Shown here: positions 55,401 to 64,000 of the stretch, piece after piece
Layout: the number at the start of each line of letters is the position of its first letter
Position numbering within the stretch: position 1 is the first letter of the stretch
Source of the DNA: Hafnia psychrotolerans
GTDB taxonomy: Bacteria; Pseudomonadota; Gammaproteobacteria; Enterobacterales; Enterobacteriaceae
NCBI RefSeq assembly: GCF_014639435.1
Contig: NZ_BMFZ01000008.1
Span: 1 to 64,000 of the forward strand
Direction of reading: 5' to 3'
DNA length: 64,000 nucleotides
Made by a program: the position numbers and the translations under genes
Notes under the pieces: model-generated
The model's input: only the letters and a program-made list of their open reading frames with translations
Database searches by the model: none
What the model was told of the DNA's origin: nothing

Positions 55401-55855
55401 AGATCATCGAGCATGTCATTAAGGCGGTTTTCCAGTTGATGCAGTGAAAGCGCGGAAAGGGACTCCTGAGTAACGCCGTCATTACCACCATTTTTCAGCT
55501 TTTCCAACCCGTCAGTAGCCGCTCGCAATTTAACTGGCGCTTCAGTGACCTGCTTTTTCAGCTGCGCAGCATCCTGCTTGATACGATCCAGCGCATCAAG
55601 ATATTCGAGGGTATGGATCAAATCCTGTTGGGACAGTTTATCGACAGGGGTCAGACTCTTCTGTTTATTCAATGAGTCGAGTTGGTTCTGCACTTCATTG
55701 CGGGTCGGCAGATCGTTGTTGATGCTTGCACTGGCTGGAAAAATCGTCAAAGCCGACAGAGAGATCGCCAGCACAAATGCCACTACACGCCATAAGGTTA
55801 GTGGAAAAAGAGAAAACCACGACGTGGACAACAACGCAGAAAATCGGCTATGCAT
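52445..55855 (-). CDS. mscK: Potassium-dependent mechanosensitive channel MscK (KefA)
   Basis: This 1136-residue inner-membrane channel has an N-terminal hydrophobic export segment, a very long periplasmic coiled-coil region (about 40-490), eleven or so transmembrane helices from about 495 to 950, and a C-terminal MscS domain. In that domain the pore helix (SVGLGFGLQEIFANFVSG) and the beta domain (VRIGDTITIGTYSGSVSRIRIRATTI) are clear. Length is similar to E. coli MscK (1120). It opens on membrane tension to release solutes. It is convergent with rsmS. Confidence 0.97.
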   Translation of the reverse strand: MHSRFSALLSTSWFSLFPLTLWRVVAFVLAISLSALTIFPASASINNDLPTRNEVQNQLDSLNKQKSLTPVDKLSQQDLIHTLEYLDALDRIKQDAAQLKKQVTEAPVKLRAATDGLEKLKNGGNDGVTQESLSALSLHQLENRLNDMLDDLQSSQDDLSTFNTQLISLQTQPERVQSAMYTYSQGLQKIRNQLNGLVPSQENLRATQQTMLITQQALLNAQIDFLRKSLEANTTLQDLLQKQRDFTNAHINQLERVAQLFQQVINGKRLTLSERTAKEAQTPDDTSSIQNDPLVAQELGINRTLSQRLIAATEEGNQLVQKNITVKNWLDRSSQAEHDLKEQVSVLKGSLLLSRILYQQQQNTTPPPGLITDMSSLIADLRLDQFTINQQRDALFQGDTYIQGVVKNSKEKVSADVNDALEQIVDMRRELLDQLNKQLGNQLSLAINLQINQQQLTSINESLTQTLTQQIFWVNSNKPMDWEFIKSLPEEIKTQLSGLHISIPPGELMMGALHSLPVTIPLLVTILLLLWRRKSIDRHLDNLNKDVGQLKRDTQLHTPRALLLTLLNTLPLTLLVLGIGYWFSRCEIQLSDFLWTLSQRLAVFLLVMGFCYRLLKPNGVSEHHFNTPAKRCEHYRRSVVRLSLVIVPLIFWSVGGEKAPLGLVDDIIGQVVVLLTLAVLAVLVFPICRDAWREKDSHTVRLAIVTAIALAPLFLIGLMLAGYFYTTLRLAGRWIDSLYLLILWNFTYQTALRGLSVAARRLAYRRALARRQSNSAKEGAEGSEAIEEQPLGLDQINQQSLRLTTMALFFVFASVFYWIWSDLLTVISYLDSISLWHYSSNVAGTVVQQTVTLGNLLLSFVAIIVAYIMTRNLPGLLEVLVLSRLQLRQGASYAITTILSYSITVIGTITVLGSLGVSWDKLQWLVAALSVGLGFGLQEIFANFVSGLIILFERPVRIGDTITIGTYSGSVSRIRIRATTITDFDRKEVIIPNKAFVTERLINWSLTDTVTRVLIKIGVAYGSDLEKVKEILLQAAHDNPRVMSDPAPQVFFLNFGASTLDHELRLYVRELGDRSYTVDELNRSIDKLCRENGINIAFNQLEVYLHKQSGDDEVQEVKRTLRQPGDEPDAIMPVQS

Positions 55856-55990
55856 GAGTTAACTTTATGTCAGAAGAGAGGGAATGATATTAACACTACA
55901 ATAACAGAGGACCCAGAGCCAAAATGCCGAAAAAGCATGTCAGAGTAAAACGAACGACGGGGTGAAAATGAGGGGGAACTTAGCCAGAAA

Positions 55991-56638
55991 TCAAAGGGCT
56001 TCTTTGGAAAGTAAAAGACTCGGGCATAATTGCAGCATTTCTATATAAGTATCAATAAATTGAGCAGCCTTGCTTTCCAAATCAAAGCTTTCGGGAACAA
56101 ATAGCCAGTTCTCCATCAGCCCGGTCAAATAGGCCCGTAAGATTATTGCGGCCTGCCGAGGGTGAAGATCTCTTGGCAATTGTTCAGCCTCAATGCAGCG
56201 CTGCAGAAGACGCTCCACTTTACCATAGCCTTCCATGTACAGCGCTTTACGCGCGTCATGGACTGAGGTCATCTCGCCAACAAATTCACATTTGTGAAAT
56301 ATAATTTCCATCAATGCTTTGCGACGATGATCCGTTACTGTGGCCCGTAAAATATAAATCAGTATCTCACGCAATATGCACAGTGGATTATTGGGGAATT
56401 TTGTCTGATACTCTATTTCAAGATCATATATTTGGGATTCGCATTGTTCCCAGACGCCATTAAACAGCTCCACTTTATTCTTGAAATGCCAGTAGATTGC
56501 GCCTCGGGATACACCTGCTGCATTAGCAATATCGGTCAATGAAGTAGAAGCCACTCCGCGTGCAGAGAATTCCCATATTGCGGCATTAAGAATCTGCTGT
56601 CGGGTTTCAAGTGCCTGTAATTTGGTTTTTCGTGCCAT
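55991..56638 (-). CDS. acrR: TetR-family repressor AcrR
   Basis: This 215-residue repressor starts at the ATG at 56638 (MARKTKLQALETRQQ), the E. coli-equivalent position. The TetR helix-turn-helix (GVASTSLTDIANAAGVSRGAIYWHFKNK region, residues 28-55) is well conserved and a ligand-binding helical domain follows. It represses acrAB and itself from the palindrome in the divergent region. Confidence 0.96.
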   Translation of the reverse strand: MARKTKLQALETRQQILNAAIWEFSARGVASTSLTDIANAAGVSRGAIYWHFKNKVELFNGVWEQCESQIYDLEIEYQTKFPNNPLCILREILIYILRATVTDHRRKALMEIIFHKCEFVGEMTSVHDARKALYMEGYGKVERLLQRCIEAEQLPRDLHPRQAAIILRAYLTGLMENWLFVPESFDLESKAAQFIDTYIEMLQLCPSLLLSKEAL

Positions 56639-56664
56639 GGGGTTATCTTTTGGAGGCGTTTGAT

Positions 56665-56690
56665 TTACATACATTCTGGAATGTATGTAA
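56665..56690. promoter_or_regulatory. AcrR operator
   Basis: The half-site TTACATACATTC and its exact complement GAATGTATGTAA are separated by two bases, forming a perfect 26-bp palindrome between acrR and acrA. It corresponds to the E. coli AcrR box (TACATACATTTG...). Confidence 0.92.
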
Positions 56691-56779
56691 CATAGCACGC
56701 ACATATTAAAAGCGCAGCAATGGGTTTTAAAGCTTGTGATCCATTGGACAATTTGAAATCGGACACTTGAGGTTTATTT

Positions 56780-57970
56780 ATGAACATAAACAGAGGGTTA
56801 ACGCCTCTGGCGGTAGTTCTGTTGCTTTCCGGAAGCTTAGCACTTACAGGATGTAATGATAAAGAAGCTCAAAAGGGTGCGCCGAAAGCGCCAGAAGTCG
56901 GCGTTGTCACGCTAAAATCTGCGCCTTTGAATGTTACTACTGAGCTTCCCGGTCGTACCGCCTCCTTCCGAATCGCTGAAGTCCGCCCACAAGTCACCGG
57001 GATTATCCTTAAACGTAACTTCGTTGAAGGTAGTGACATTAAAGCTGGCATGTCCTTGTATCAAATTGATCCGGCCACCTATCAAGCTGCCTATGACAGC
57101 GCTAAAGGCGATCTGGTTAAAGCTCAGGCTAATGCTCAGGTTTCTCGCGTCACACTGAACCGCTACAAGGCGTTGCTGGGCACCAATTACATCAGTAAAC
57201 AAGATTACGACACGGCCTTCTCTACCGCAGCTCAGGCTGACGCAAGTGTCGTCGCGGCTAAAGCTGCTGTTGAATCTGCCCGTATCAATCTGGCATACAC
57301 TAAAGTGACCTCACCTATTTCAGGCCGTATCGGCAAATCTGCGGTTACCGAAGGCGCGTTGGTTACCAATGGTCAGGCTGATGCGTTGGCGACGGTACAA
57401 CAACTCGACCCTATCTATGTCGACGTTACTCAGTCCAGCAATGATTTCCTGCGTCTGAAACAGGAACTGGCTGATGGCTCAATTAAACAAGCCAACGGTA
57501 AAGCCCAGGTTAAATTGCTGTTAGATAACAATAGTGAATATTCACAAGCAGGCACATTGGAATTCTCTGATGTTACCGTTGACGAAACCACCGGCTCTAT
57601 TACGTTACGTGCCGTCTTCCCTAACCCGAAAGATGATCTGCTGCCAGGTATGTTCGTTCGTGCCCGTCTGGACGAAGGTGTAAATGAAAATGCACTGCTG
57701 GTTCCTCAGCAAGGTATCACCCGTAACCCACGCGGCGACGCGACGGCCATGGTTGTTGGCGCAGATAATAAAGTTGAACTTCGCACAGTAACCACTACGC
57801 AAGCAATCGGAGACAAATGGGTTGTTACTGCGGGTCTGAAATCAGGTGACAAAATCATCGTGACCGGATTGCAGAAAATCAAGCCAGGCGTGCAGGTTAA
57901 TGCGCAGGAAGTCGATCAAAACGCAGCGGATCAGAAACAAGCTGCACCTGATACAGCGCCGAAGTCTTAA
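56780..57970 (+). CDS. acrA: Multidrug efflux periplasmic adaptor AcrA
   Basis: This 396-residue lipoprotein membrane fusion protein has a lipobox LALTGC with lipidated Cys25. Hairpin, lipoyl (RPQVTGIILKRNFVEGSDI / ISGRIGKSAVTEGALV), beta-barrel and membrane-proximal domains are all present in order. It couples AcrB to TolC. It lies 17 bases before acrB in one operon under AcrR control. Confidence 0.98.
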   Translation: MNINRGLTPLAVVLLLSGSLALTGCNDKEAQKGAPKAPEVGVVTLKSAPLNVTTELPGRTASFRIAEVRPQVTGIILKRNFVEGSDIKAGMSLYQIDPATYQAAYDSAKGDLVKAQANAQVSRVTLNRYKALLGTNYISKQDYDTAFSTAAQADASVVAAKAAVESARINLAYTKVTSPISGRIGKSAVTEGALVTNGQADALATVQQLDPIYVDVTQSSNDFLRLKQELADGSIKQANGKAQVKLLLDNNSEYSQAGTLEFSDVTVDETTGSITLRAVFPNPKDDLLPGMFVRARLDEGVNENALLVPQQGITRNPRGDATAMVVGADNKVELRTVTTTQAIGDKWVVTAGLKSGDKIIVTGLQKIKPGVQVNAQEVDQNAADQKQAAPDTAPKS

Positions 57971-57987
57971 TTAGGAGCCGGTAATTC

Positions 57988-60900
57988 ATGGCTAAGTTTT
58001 TTATAGATCGCCCGATATTTGCGTGGGTTATCGCCATCATCATCATGTTGGCAGGCGGGTTGGCAATGCTGAAGTTGCCAATCGCACAGTATCCGACTAT
58101 TGCACCTCCGGCTATTCAGATAAGTGCAACTTATCCGGGTGCCGATGCGCAAACGGTTCAGGATACCGTGACCCAGGTTATTGAACAGAACATGAACGGT
58201 ATCGATAACATGATGTACATGTCATCGACCAGTGACTCCTCGGGTACCGTTCAAATAACCCTGACTTTTGCCTCCGGCACCGATGCGGATATTGCACAAG
58301 TACAGGTGCAGAACAAACTGCAGTTGGCGACGCCATTGCTGCCGCAGGAAGTTCAGCAGCAGGGTATTTCGGTTCAGAAATCGAGTAGCAGCTTCCTGAT
58401 GGTAGCCGGCTTTATTTCCACCAACGGTTCAATGAATCAGGAGGATATTGCCGACTATGTGGGTTCTAACATTAAAGACCCAATCAGTCGTACCAACGGT
58501 GTAGGTGATGTTCAGCTGTTCGGTGCCCAGTACGCGATGCGTATCTGGATGGACCCGCACAAACTGAATAATTTCCAGCTGACACCGGTTGATGTTATCA
58601 GTGCGATTAAAGTTCAGAACAACCAGATTGCAGCAGGTCAGCTTGGTGGTACTCCGCCAGTTCCCGGCCAGCAGTTGAATTCATCTATCGTGGCGCAGAC
58701 GCGTCTGAAATCTGCAGATGAATTCGGTAAAATCATTCTGAAAGTCAACGCCGATGGTTCGCAGGTTCGGTTGAAAGATGTCGCGAAAATCGAACTTGGT
58801 GGTGAAAGCTACGATGTTGTTGCTCGTTACAACGGACAGCCGGCATCCGGTTTGGGTATTAAACTCGCCACGGGGGCTAACGCACTTGATACCGCATCAT
58901 CAGTCAAGGCAACGCTGGCTAAGCTTCAGCCGTTCTTCCCGGCGGGCTTAAAAGTTGTTTACCCCTATGACACTACGCCGTTCGTTCAAATCTCGATTAA
59001 AGAGGTCGCGAAAACACTCTTCGAAGCCATCCTTCTGGTCTTCCTGGTGATGTTCTTGTTCCTGCAAAACTTCCGCGCAACGTTGATCCCAACAATTGCC
59101 GTTCCGGTTGTTCTGTTAGGTACCTTTGCGATTCTCGCCGCATTTGGTTATTCGATAAATACCCTGACGATGTTCGGGATGGTGCTTGCCATAGGCTTGT
59201 TGGTCGATGACGCCATCGTGGTGGTAGAGAACGTTGAACGTGTCATGGCAGAAGAAGGGCTACCGCCCAAAGAAGCCACCAAGAAGTCGATGGAGCAGAT
59301 CCAAGGCGCACTGGTCGGTATCGCGATGGTACTGTCAGCGGTATTTATTCCGATGGCATTCTTTGGTGGTTCAACCGGTGTTATCTACCGTCAGTTCTCC
59401 ATTACTATCGTTTCGGCGATGGTGCTGTCAGTACTGGTGGCGATGATCCTGACGCCAGCACTTTGTGCAACCATGCTCAAACCTATTGCCAAGGGTGAGC
59501 ACGACGATAAAAAAGGCTTCTTCGGCTGGTTTAACAAAAAATTCGATCAAAGCACACACCACTACACTGACAGCATAGGTAATATTCTGCAGAGTACTGG
59601 CCGTTATCTGGTGATTTATCTGCTGATCGTTGTCGGTATGGCATTGCTCTTTATCCGACTGCCAACCTCCTTCCTGCCGGAAGAAGACCAGGGCGTATTC
59701 CTGACCATGGCGCAGTTGCCAGCAGGTGCGACTCAGGAACGTACGCAGAAAGTGCTCGATGATGTCAGCAACTATTATCTGACGAAAGAAAAAGCCAACG
59801 TGAACTCCGTGTTTACCATTAACGGATTTGGTTTCGCAGGTCGTGGGCAGAACACCGGGCTGGCGTTTATTAGCCTGAAAGACTGGTCCGAACGCAGCGG
59901 CGCAGAAAATAAAGTTCCGGCGATTTCCGGCCGTGCGATGCAGTATTTCAGTACCATAAAAGATGCTCTGGTATTCGCGTTCAACCTTCCGGCAATTGTA
60001 GAATTGGGTAACGCTACCGGTTTTGACTTTCAGCTGATTGATCAGGCCAACCTTGGTCATGACAAGCTGACTCAGGCTCGTAACCAACTCTTGGGTATGG
60101 TTGCTCAACATCCTGATTTACTGTCGCAGGTACGCCCTAACGGTCTGGAAGATACACCACAGTTCAAGCTTGAAATTGACCAGGAGAAAGCCAGCGCGCT
60201 AGGTGTCTCATTGTCTGATATCAACACCACGCTGGGTGCCTCTATCGGTGGTAGTTACGTCAATGACTTCATTGATCGCGGGCGTGTGAAGAAAGTGTAT
60301 GTTCAGGCAGAAAACAAATATCGCATGCTGCCAAGAGACATCGACAACCTGTTTGTCCGCGGTAGTTCCGGTCAAATGGTGCCGTTCTCTGCTTTCTCTA
60401 CGTCAAAGTGGGAATACGGTTCTCCTCGTCTGGAGCGTTACAACGGTCTGCCATCAATGGAAATTCTGGGTCAGCCAGCGCCGGGTAAAAGCAGCGGTGC
60501 TGCCATGGTGATGATGGAATCTCTGGCTTCAAAACTGCCAAGTGGTATCGGTTATGACTGGACAGGCCTCTCCTATCAGGAACGGTTATCCGGTAATCAG
60601 GCTCCAGCGTTGTACGCCATCTCACTGATTGTCGTCTTCCTGTGTCTGGCAGCGTTGTATGAAAGCTGGTCAATACCGTTCTCTGTCATGCTGGTTGTTC
60701 CACTGGGTGTGGTTGGAGCATTGATTGCAGCGACCATGCGCGGTCTGAGCAATGACGTTTACTTCCAGGTTGGTCTGTTGACCACCATTGGGCTATCGGC
60801 GAAGAACGCAATTTTGATTGTTGAGTTCGCCAAAGACCTGATGGACAAGGAAGGAAAGGGCCTGATCGAGGCAACGTTAGAAGCGGTGCGCATGCGTTTA

Positions 60901-61140
60901 CGTCCAATCCTGATGACATCTCTGGCCTTCATCTTGGGTGTTATGCCACTCGTTATCAGTAGCGGTGCCGGTTCCGGCGCCCAGAACGCAGTAGGTACCG
61001 GTGTTATGGGCGGTATGATCACTGCGACGCTATTGGCAATCTTCTTCGTTCCAATCTTCTTTGTGGTCGTTCGCCGCCGCTTTAGCAAGAAGAGTGATGA
61101 CGTCGAGCATACCCATACGACAGAGCATCGAAATCCGTAA
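57988..61140 (+). CDS. acrB: RND multidrug efflux transporter AcrB
   Basis: This 1050-residue trimeric RND pump has twelve transmembrane helices and two large periplasmic loops. The proton-relay acids lie in [13 protein letters not shown] (Asp407-408 equivalents) and the relay lysine in [14 protein letters not shown]. The N-terminus [14 protein letters not shown] and the length match AcrB. It exports dyes, detergents, bile salts and antibiotics. The C-terminus is His/Thr-rich, as usual. Confidence 0.99.
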   Translation: MAKFFIDRPIFAWVIAIIIMLAGGLAMLKLPIAQYPTIAPPAIQISATYPGADAQTVQDTVTQVIEQNMNGIDNMMYMSSTSDSSGTVQITLTFASGTDADIAQVQVQNKLQLATPLLPQEVQQQGISVQKSSSSFLMVAGFISTNGSMNQEDIADYVGSNIKDPISRTNGVGDVQLFGAQYAMRIWMDPHKLNNFQLTPVDVISAIKVQNNQIAAGQLGGTPPVPGQQLNSSIVAQTRLKSADEFGKIILKVNADGSQVRLKDVAKIELGGESYDVVARYNGQPASGLGIKLATGANALDTASSVKATLAKLQPFFPAGLKVVYPYDTTPFVQISIKEVAKTLFEAILLVFLVMFLFLQNFRATLIPTIAVPVVLLGTFAILAAFGYSINTLTMFGMVLAIGLLVDDAIVVVENVERVMAEEGLPPKEATKKSMEQIQGALVGIAMVLSAVFIPMAFFGGSTGVIYRQFSITIVSAMVLSVLVAMILTPALCATMLKPIAKGEHDDKKGFFGWFNKKFDQSTHHYTDSIGNILQSTGRYLVIYLLIVVGMALLFIRLPTSFLPEEDQGVFLTMAQLPAGATQERTQKVLDDVSNYYLTKEKANVNSVFTINGFGFAGRGQNTGLAFISLKDWSERSGAENKVPAISGRAMQYFSTIKDALVFAFNLPAIVELGNATGFDFQLIDQANLGHDKLTQARNQLLGMVAQHPDLLSQVRPNGLEDTPQFKLEIDQEKASALGVSLSDINTTLGASIGGSYVNDFIDRGRVKKVYVQAENKYRMLPRDIDNLFVRGSSGQMVPFSAFSTSKWEYGSPRLERYNGLPSMEILGQPAPGKSSGAAMVMMESLASKLPSGIGYDWTGLSYQERLSGNQAPALYAISLIVVFLCLAALYESWSIPFSVMLVVPLGVVGALIAATMRGLSNDVYFQVGLLTTIGLSAKNAILIVEFAKDLMDKEGKGLIEATLEAVRMRLRPILMTSLAFILGVMPLVISSGAGSGAQNAVGTGVMGGMITATLLAIFFVPIFFVVVRRRFSKKSDDVEHTHTTEHRNP

Positions 61141-61160
61141 TTGATTCACTAACACCCTTC

Positions 61161-61184
61161 AAGGCCGCGCAAGCGGCCTTTTTT
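61161..61184 (+). terminator. acrAB terminator
   Basis: AAGGCCGC-gcaa-GCGGCCTT followed by TTTT directly after acrB: a textbook intrinsic terminator. Confidence 0.93.
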
Positions 61185-61229
61185 ATGCCTGAAGAAACTT
61201 GAACCAGCAATAAAACCGGTGCATAATAT

Positions 61230-61244
61230 TGTTATAGTATAACA
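61230..61244. promoter_or_regulatory. Zur operator upstream of rpmE2-rpmJ2
   Basis: TGTTATA-G-TATAACA is a perfect 7-1-7 palindrome matching the core of the enterobacterial Zur box (TGTTATAWTATAACA). It lies 19 bases before rpmE2. It predicts derepression of the two ribosomal paralogues under zinc starvation. Confidence 0.9.
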
Positions 61245-61262
61245 TAACAGTCAAGGGTCATA

Positions 61263-61520
61263 ATGAAAGCCAATATCCATCCGGTCTATCGTACTGTGGT
61301 ATTCCACGACACGAGCGCTAACGAATATTTTAAAGTGGGGTCAACTATCAAAACTGACCGCACTATCGAACTAGAAGGATCTACCTTCCCGTATATCACT
61401 ATCGAAATCTCTTCGGCCTCGCACCCGTATTACACCGGTAAACAGAAAGAGTATTCAAAAGAAGGAAGTACCGCGCGCTTCAATCAGCGTTTCGGCAGCT
61501 TCCTGAATAAGACGAAGTAA
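61263..61520 (+). CDS. ykgM: Zinc-independent 50S ribosomal protein L31 type B
   Basis: This 85-residue L31 paralogue (also called rpmE2) begins [18 protein letters not shown] and lacks the CxxC zinc motifs of ordinary L31. It replaces zinc-containing L31 when zinc is scarce, freeing zinc. The Zur box upstream and the L36B gene downstream form the standard ykgM-ykgO unit. Confidence 0.97.
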   Translation: MKANIHPVYRTVVFHDTSANEYFKVGSTIKTDRTIELEGSTFPYITIEISSASHPYYTGKQKEYSKEGSTARFNQRFGSFLNKTK

Positions 61521-61541
61521 CAGATTCTTAAGGAGTATCAG

Positions 61542-61682
61542 ATGCAGGTATTGAGTTCATTACGTTCTGCTAAAAATCGTCATCCGGATTGCAGAGTCGT
61601 GCGCCGTAAAGGCCGTCTTTATGTGATTTGTAAAACTAATCCGCGGTTTAAAGCGGTGCAGGGTAAGAAGAAAAAACGCTAA
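61542..61682 (+). CDS. ykgO: Zinc-independent 50S ribosomal protein L36 type B
   Basis: This 46-residue protein (also called rpmJ2) is too short for usual ORF cut-offs. It begins [19 protein letters not shown] and ends in a basic GKKKKR tail. It lacks the four-ligand zinc ribbon of normal L36, having only two Cys. An AAGGAG site lies 7-10 bases upstream. It is co-transcribed with rpmE2 and Zur-controlled. Confidence 0.96.
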   Translation: MQVLSSLRSAKNRHPDCRVVRRKGRLYVICKTNPRFKAVQGKKKKR

Positions 61683-61714
61683 GCAACTCCCCTCTTCTGC
61701 TGACGTTCAAATAG

Positions 61715-61750
61715 AAAAGCCCCGACGCTTGCCCGACGGGGCTTTTTATT
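61715..61750 (+). terminator. Terminator after rpmJ2
   Basis: AAAAGCCCCG/CGGGGCTTTT with five or more T follows the ribosomal unit. Confidence 0.88.
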
Positions 61751-61772
61751 TACTGCCGAAATGATGAGAAAC

Positions 61773-61800
61773 ACCTTTCCACCCTCGAGCATGGAAAGGT
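61773..61800 (-). terminator. Hairpin downstream of the metal-binding protein gene
   Basis: ACCTTTCCA/TGGAAAGGT forms a nine-base stem just beyond the end of the minus-strand ABC operon, with a short T-rich tail (GTGTTTCTC). It is a probable terminator. Confidence 0.6.
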
Positions 61801-61811
61801 GATATAGAGCA

Positions 61812-62690
61812 TTACTTCATACTGGCTACAATTGACTCCACGTTATGTTTGAACGCTTTCTCATACGTTGTTGCCGGGCCTTTAGGGCCTGAAAGTGCCT
61901 CAGGATAAAGTTCACCGCCCGCTTGAGCACCGGTAGCCGCCGCGATCTGTTTTACCAGACGAGGATCAGTCTGATTCTCAATGAAATAGGTTTTCACTTT
62001 CTCTTCTTTGATCTGTTTGATCAGAGAAGCAACACCGCTGGCGCTGGCTTCAGATTCGGTTGAGAACCCCACTGGAGCCATAAAAGTCACATTATACTCG
62101 CGGCCAAAGTAGCCAAAAGCATCATGACTGGTTAGCACTTTGCGATTCGCCTGTGGAATACCATTAAATTCTGACTTGGCCCATTCATCCAGTTTTTTGA
62201 GTTGTTCGATATAAGCACCGCCGCGCTTACGGAAATAATTGGCATCTTCTGGATCGGCGACAATCAACGCATTCATCACATTAGTGGCATAAATGACGCC
62301 ATTAGCCATGCTGTTCCAGGCATGCGGATCGGTGATTTCTTTACCATCATCCACCATTTGGCGCGAATTTACTCCATCCGAAGCGGTGACCACCTTGCCT
62401 TTATAGCCAGAGGCTGATACCAAGCGGTCGATCCACCCTTCCAGACCCAGGCCACTCAAAAAAACCACATCAGAAGCATTGATCGCTTTACTGTCTTTTG
62501 GCGAGGGCTCAAAGCTGTGTGGATCACCGTTCGGGCCCACCAGACTAGTGACCTTCACATGCTCGCCCCCCACTTGGTGAACGATATCGCCTAAAATTGA
62601 AAAACTGGCTACAGCATTGACAGTTTTAGCCATTGCCAGCGGGCTCGACAGCAGGGCAGCTACTGCCAGAGCAACAGGTAAACGTTTCAT
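61812..62690 (-). CDS. Metal ABC transporter substrate-binding protein (cluster A-I, ZnuA/TroA type)
   Basis: This 292-residue periplasmic metal-binding protein has a signal peptide ending at PLAMA and starts at the ATG at 62690, 6-7 bases after AGGAG. The ligand loops are visible: GDPHSFEPSPKD (first His), DPHAWNS (second His), TSHDAFGYFGREY (third position His, not the Glu of Mn/Fe proteins such as PsaA/SitA) and NQTDPR (Asp). The third His favours zinc, but the ZnuA-type His-rich loop is absent, so the metal is uncertain. It is the last gene of an ATPase-permease-binding protein operon. Confidence 0.88.
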   Translation of the reverse strand: MKRLPVALAVAALLSSPLAMAKTVNAVASFSILGDIVHQVGGEHVKVTSLVGPNGDPHSFEPSPKDSKAINASDVVFLSGLGLEGWIDRLVSASGYKGKVVTASDGVNSRQMVDDGKEITDPHAWNSMANGVIYATNVMNALIVADPEDANYFRKRGGAYIEQLKKLDEWAKSEFNGIPQANRKVLTSHDAFGYFGREYNVTFMAPVGFSTESEASASGVASLIKQIKEEKVKTYFIENQTDPRLVKQIAAATGAQAGGELYPEALSGPKGPATTYEKAFKHNVESIVASMK

Positions 62691-62715
62691 CATTTCTCCT
62701 TTCTTGTGGTACTGC

Positions 62716-63573
62716 TTAACGACGCGATGCGGTTAACATGCCGCCCCGCGATCCAAATAATACTGAGATAAAGAAAATAATACTGGCACTGAGAACAATC
62801 GCTGGACCGGCTGGCAGTGACGCGTAATAAGACCATACAAGGCCGACCAGACTACTGATAATACCAATCACCACGGCACTCAGAAGGGTATGTGGCAGAT
62901 CCCGTGCCCAAAAACGTGCACTGGCCGCAGGTAACATCATCAGGCCGACAGACATGAGAGTGCCGAGGATTTGGAAGCCGGCCACCAGGTTGATCACCAC
63001 CAGCGCCAGAAAAATTCCATGTATTGCTGCCAGCCATTTACCGGCACTAACACGCAGGAACAATGAGTCGAAAGACTCAATCACCAGCGCACGATAAATC
63101 GCCGCCAGCACGAGCAGTGAACCACTGGCAATGATGCCAACCATGATGATAGCTGACGAATCGATCGCCAAAATCGAACCGAAAAGTACATGCAGTAAAT
63201 CCACACTAGAACCGCGTAATGACACCAGCGTCACTCCAAGGGCCAAAGAACCCAGATAAAATCCGGCGAAGCTGGCATCCTCTTTCAATTCAGTCCGGCG
63301 GCTTACTAGTCCGGAAAGCATAGCCACAGCTAAGCCGGCGATAAATCCGCCAATCCCCATGGCAACCAATGACATTCCAGAAATTAAATAGCCAATTGCT
63401 GCGCCGGGTAATACTGCATGTGATAAAGCATCACCCACCAGACTCATACGTCGTAACAACAGAAAAACGCCGAGCGGTGTAGCACTGATGGACAGCGCCA
63501 GGCAGGCAATAAGCGCACGACGCATGAAGCCGAACTCAATAAAAGGATCGGCAAGTAAATGAAAAAGCATCAT
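62716..63573 (-). CDS. Metal ABC transporter permease (ZnuB/TroC family)
   Basis: This 285-residue inner-membrane permease has eight or so helices and the family's LLRRMSLVGDALSHAVLPGAAIGY segment near residue 40. It overlaps the upstream ATPase gene by 4 bases (ATGA) and is followed by the binding-protein gene 25 bases on. It forms the channel of a zinc/manganese-type importer. Confidence 0.92.
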   Translation of the reverse strand: MMLFHLLADPFIEFGFMRRALIACLALSISATPLGVFLLLRRMSLVGDALSHAVLPGAAIGYLISGMSLVAMGIGGFIAGLAVAMLSGLVSRRTELKEDASFAGFYLGSLALGVTLVSLRGSSVDLLHVLFGSILAIDSSAIIMVGIIASGSLLVLAAIYRALVIESFDSLFLRVSAGKWLAAIHGIFLALVVINLVAGFQILGTLMSVGLMMLPAASARFWARDLPHTLLSAVVIGIISSLVGLVWSYYASLPAGPAIVLSASIIFFISVLFGSRGGMLTASRR

Positions 63574-64000
63574 AACGCAGTGACCCCAGCAGTAAGGCTA
63601 AAGGTATCTGCGGAAACGCAGGCATGCATCCGATTAGGAAAATGATTGAGCACATCATTCGCTGTTCCCCAAATATTTCGCTCTGCGCTGAGATACAAAA
63701 CCTGCGGAAAATGGCGTACTACCATTGAAATATCATGAAGTACTGCAATTATCGTTTTTCCCTCACGGTGCCATTGAGCAATGACTTTCAGCAAAAGCTC
63801 AATAGTCTGACTGTCAATACCCGTGAACGGCTCATCCAGCATGATTAGCGGAGCCTGCTGGATCAGCAGCCGCGCAAACAGAGTACGCTGTAGCTGCCCA
63901 CCAGAAAGATCCCCAACTCGAGAATTCGCCATCGCGCTCATGCCAACCGTACTGAGAGCTTGAGCTACCCGCTCTGCTGACTGGCAACTGATGCCCCTAA
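63570..64000 (-). CDS. Metal ABC transporter ATP-binding protein (partial, 5' end outside window)
   Basis: The frame is open to the window edge, giving about 143 C-terminal residues. The signature DLSGGQLQR, Walker B LIMLDEPF, D-loop GID and the switch histidine in VLHDISM are all present, as in ZnuC/TroB-type ATPases. Residues before the first visible ATG (63941) continue the ABC helical domain, so that ATG is internal. The operon promoter lies outside the window. Confidence 0.92.
   Translation of the reverse strand, partial: RGISCQSAERVAQALSTVGMSAMANSRVGDLSGGQLQRTLFARLLIQQAPLIMLDEPFTGIDSQTIELLLKVIAQWHREGKTIIAVLHDISMVVRHFPQVLYLSAERNIWGTANDVLNHFPNRMHACVSADTFSLTAGVTAL

Overview
The window is chromosomal DNA of a member of the Enterobacterales. 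From about 14 kb to 61 kb it follows the gene order of the Escherichia coli argU-folD-cysS-purEK and ybbAP/tesA-cueR-ybaPK-gsk-hemH-adk-htpG-recR-dnaX-apt-priC-mscK-acrRAB regions, but with several insertions and with malS, a lactate-dehydrogenase-like gene and a metal ABC transporter in places where E. coli lacks them. This suggests a genus outside Escherichia/Salmonella (Rahnella, Ewingella or Serratia-like); I cannot fix the genus from sequence alone.

Layout. (1) 1-13.9 kb is an AT-richer accessory island ending at the 3' end of tRNA-Arg(UCU). It holds an IS3-type transposase tail, a double-glycine-leader, glycine-zipper peptide gene (microcin-like), a dedicated type I export operon (TolC-like, HlyD-like, C39-peptidase ABC exporter) whose last gene is a DUF1795/DcrB-EagR-like protein, a LuxR-type regulator, and a five-gene chaperone-usher fimbrial operon. 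(2) 14-28 kb is core: lactate dehydrogenase-like gene, folD, ybcJ, cysS, ppiB, lpxH, PurR-controlled purEK, ybbAP, tesA, ybbO, cnoX, qmcA and ybbJ. (3) 28-32.2 kb is a rearranged copper locus: a decayed cueR copy, a hotdog/NifX-like/DUF134 insertion, the intact cueR, two CueR-type promoters flanking an exported ClpP-like protease, and a stand-alone HMA metal-binding protein where copA would be expected. (4) 32-38.6 kb is core again (ybaP, the ChiX small RNA, ybaK, fsr, gsk, hemH, adk).

(5) 38.7-42.7 kb, wedged between adk and htpG, is a compact operon of a PP-loop ATPase, a Nudix hydrolase, a class-V-aminotransferase/cysteine-desulfurase-like protein and an EamA exporter, with a divergent LysR regulator. 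The composition and order match my recollection of the Erwinia amylovora ycfABCD genes for the thioamide antimetabolite 6-thioguanine. It is the strongest candidate for a noteworthy specialised system here. (6) 42.7-61.2 kb is core: htpG, recR, ybaB, dnaX with an intact programmed frameshift signal, malS, apt, ybaN, priC, rsmS, mscK, acrR and acrAB. (7) 61.2-64 kb is a metal-homeostasis segment: a perfect Zur-type operator before the zinc-free ribosomal protein paralogues L31B and L36B, then a cluster A-I metal ABC transporter cut by the window edge.

How the parts fit. The island carries surface and secretion functions, and its peptide and exporter plausibly form one toxin/peptide system, although no immunity gene is evident. 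The 38.7-42.7 kb operon would thiolate, process and export a small molecule. The copper locus looks as if copA was lost and its promoter duplicated. Recognisable cis-elements (PurR, CueR, AcrR, Zur, probable MalT, a LysR-linked palindrome, the dnaX slippery site) allow much of the regulation to be read directly.
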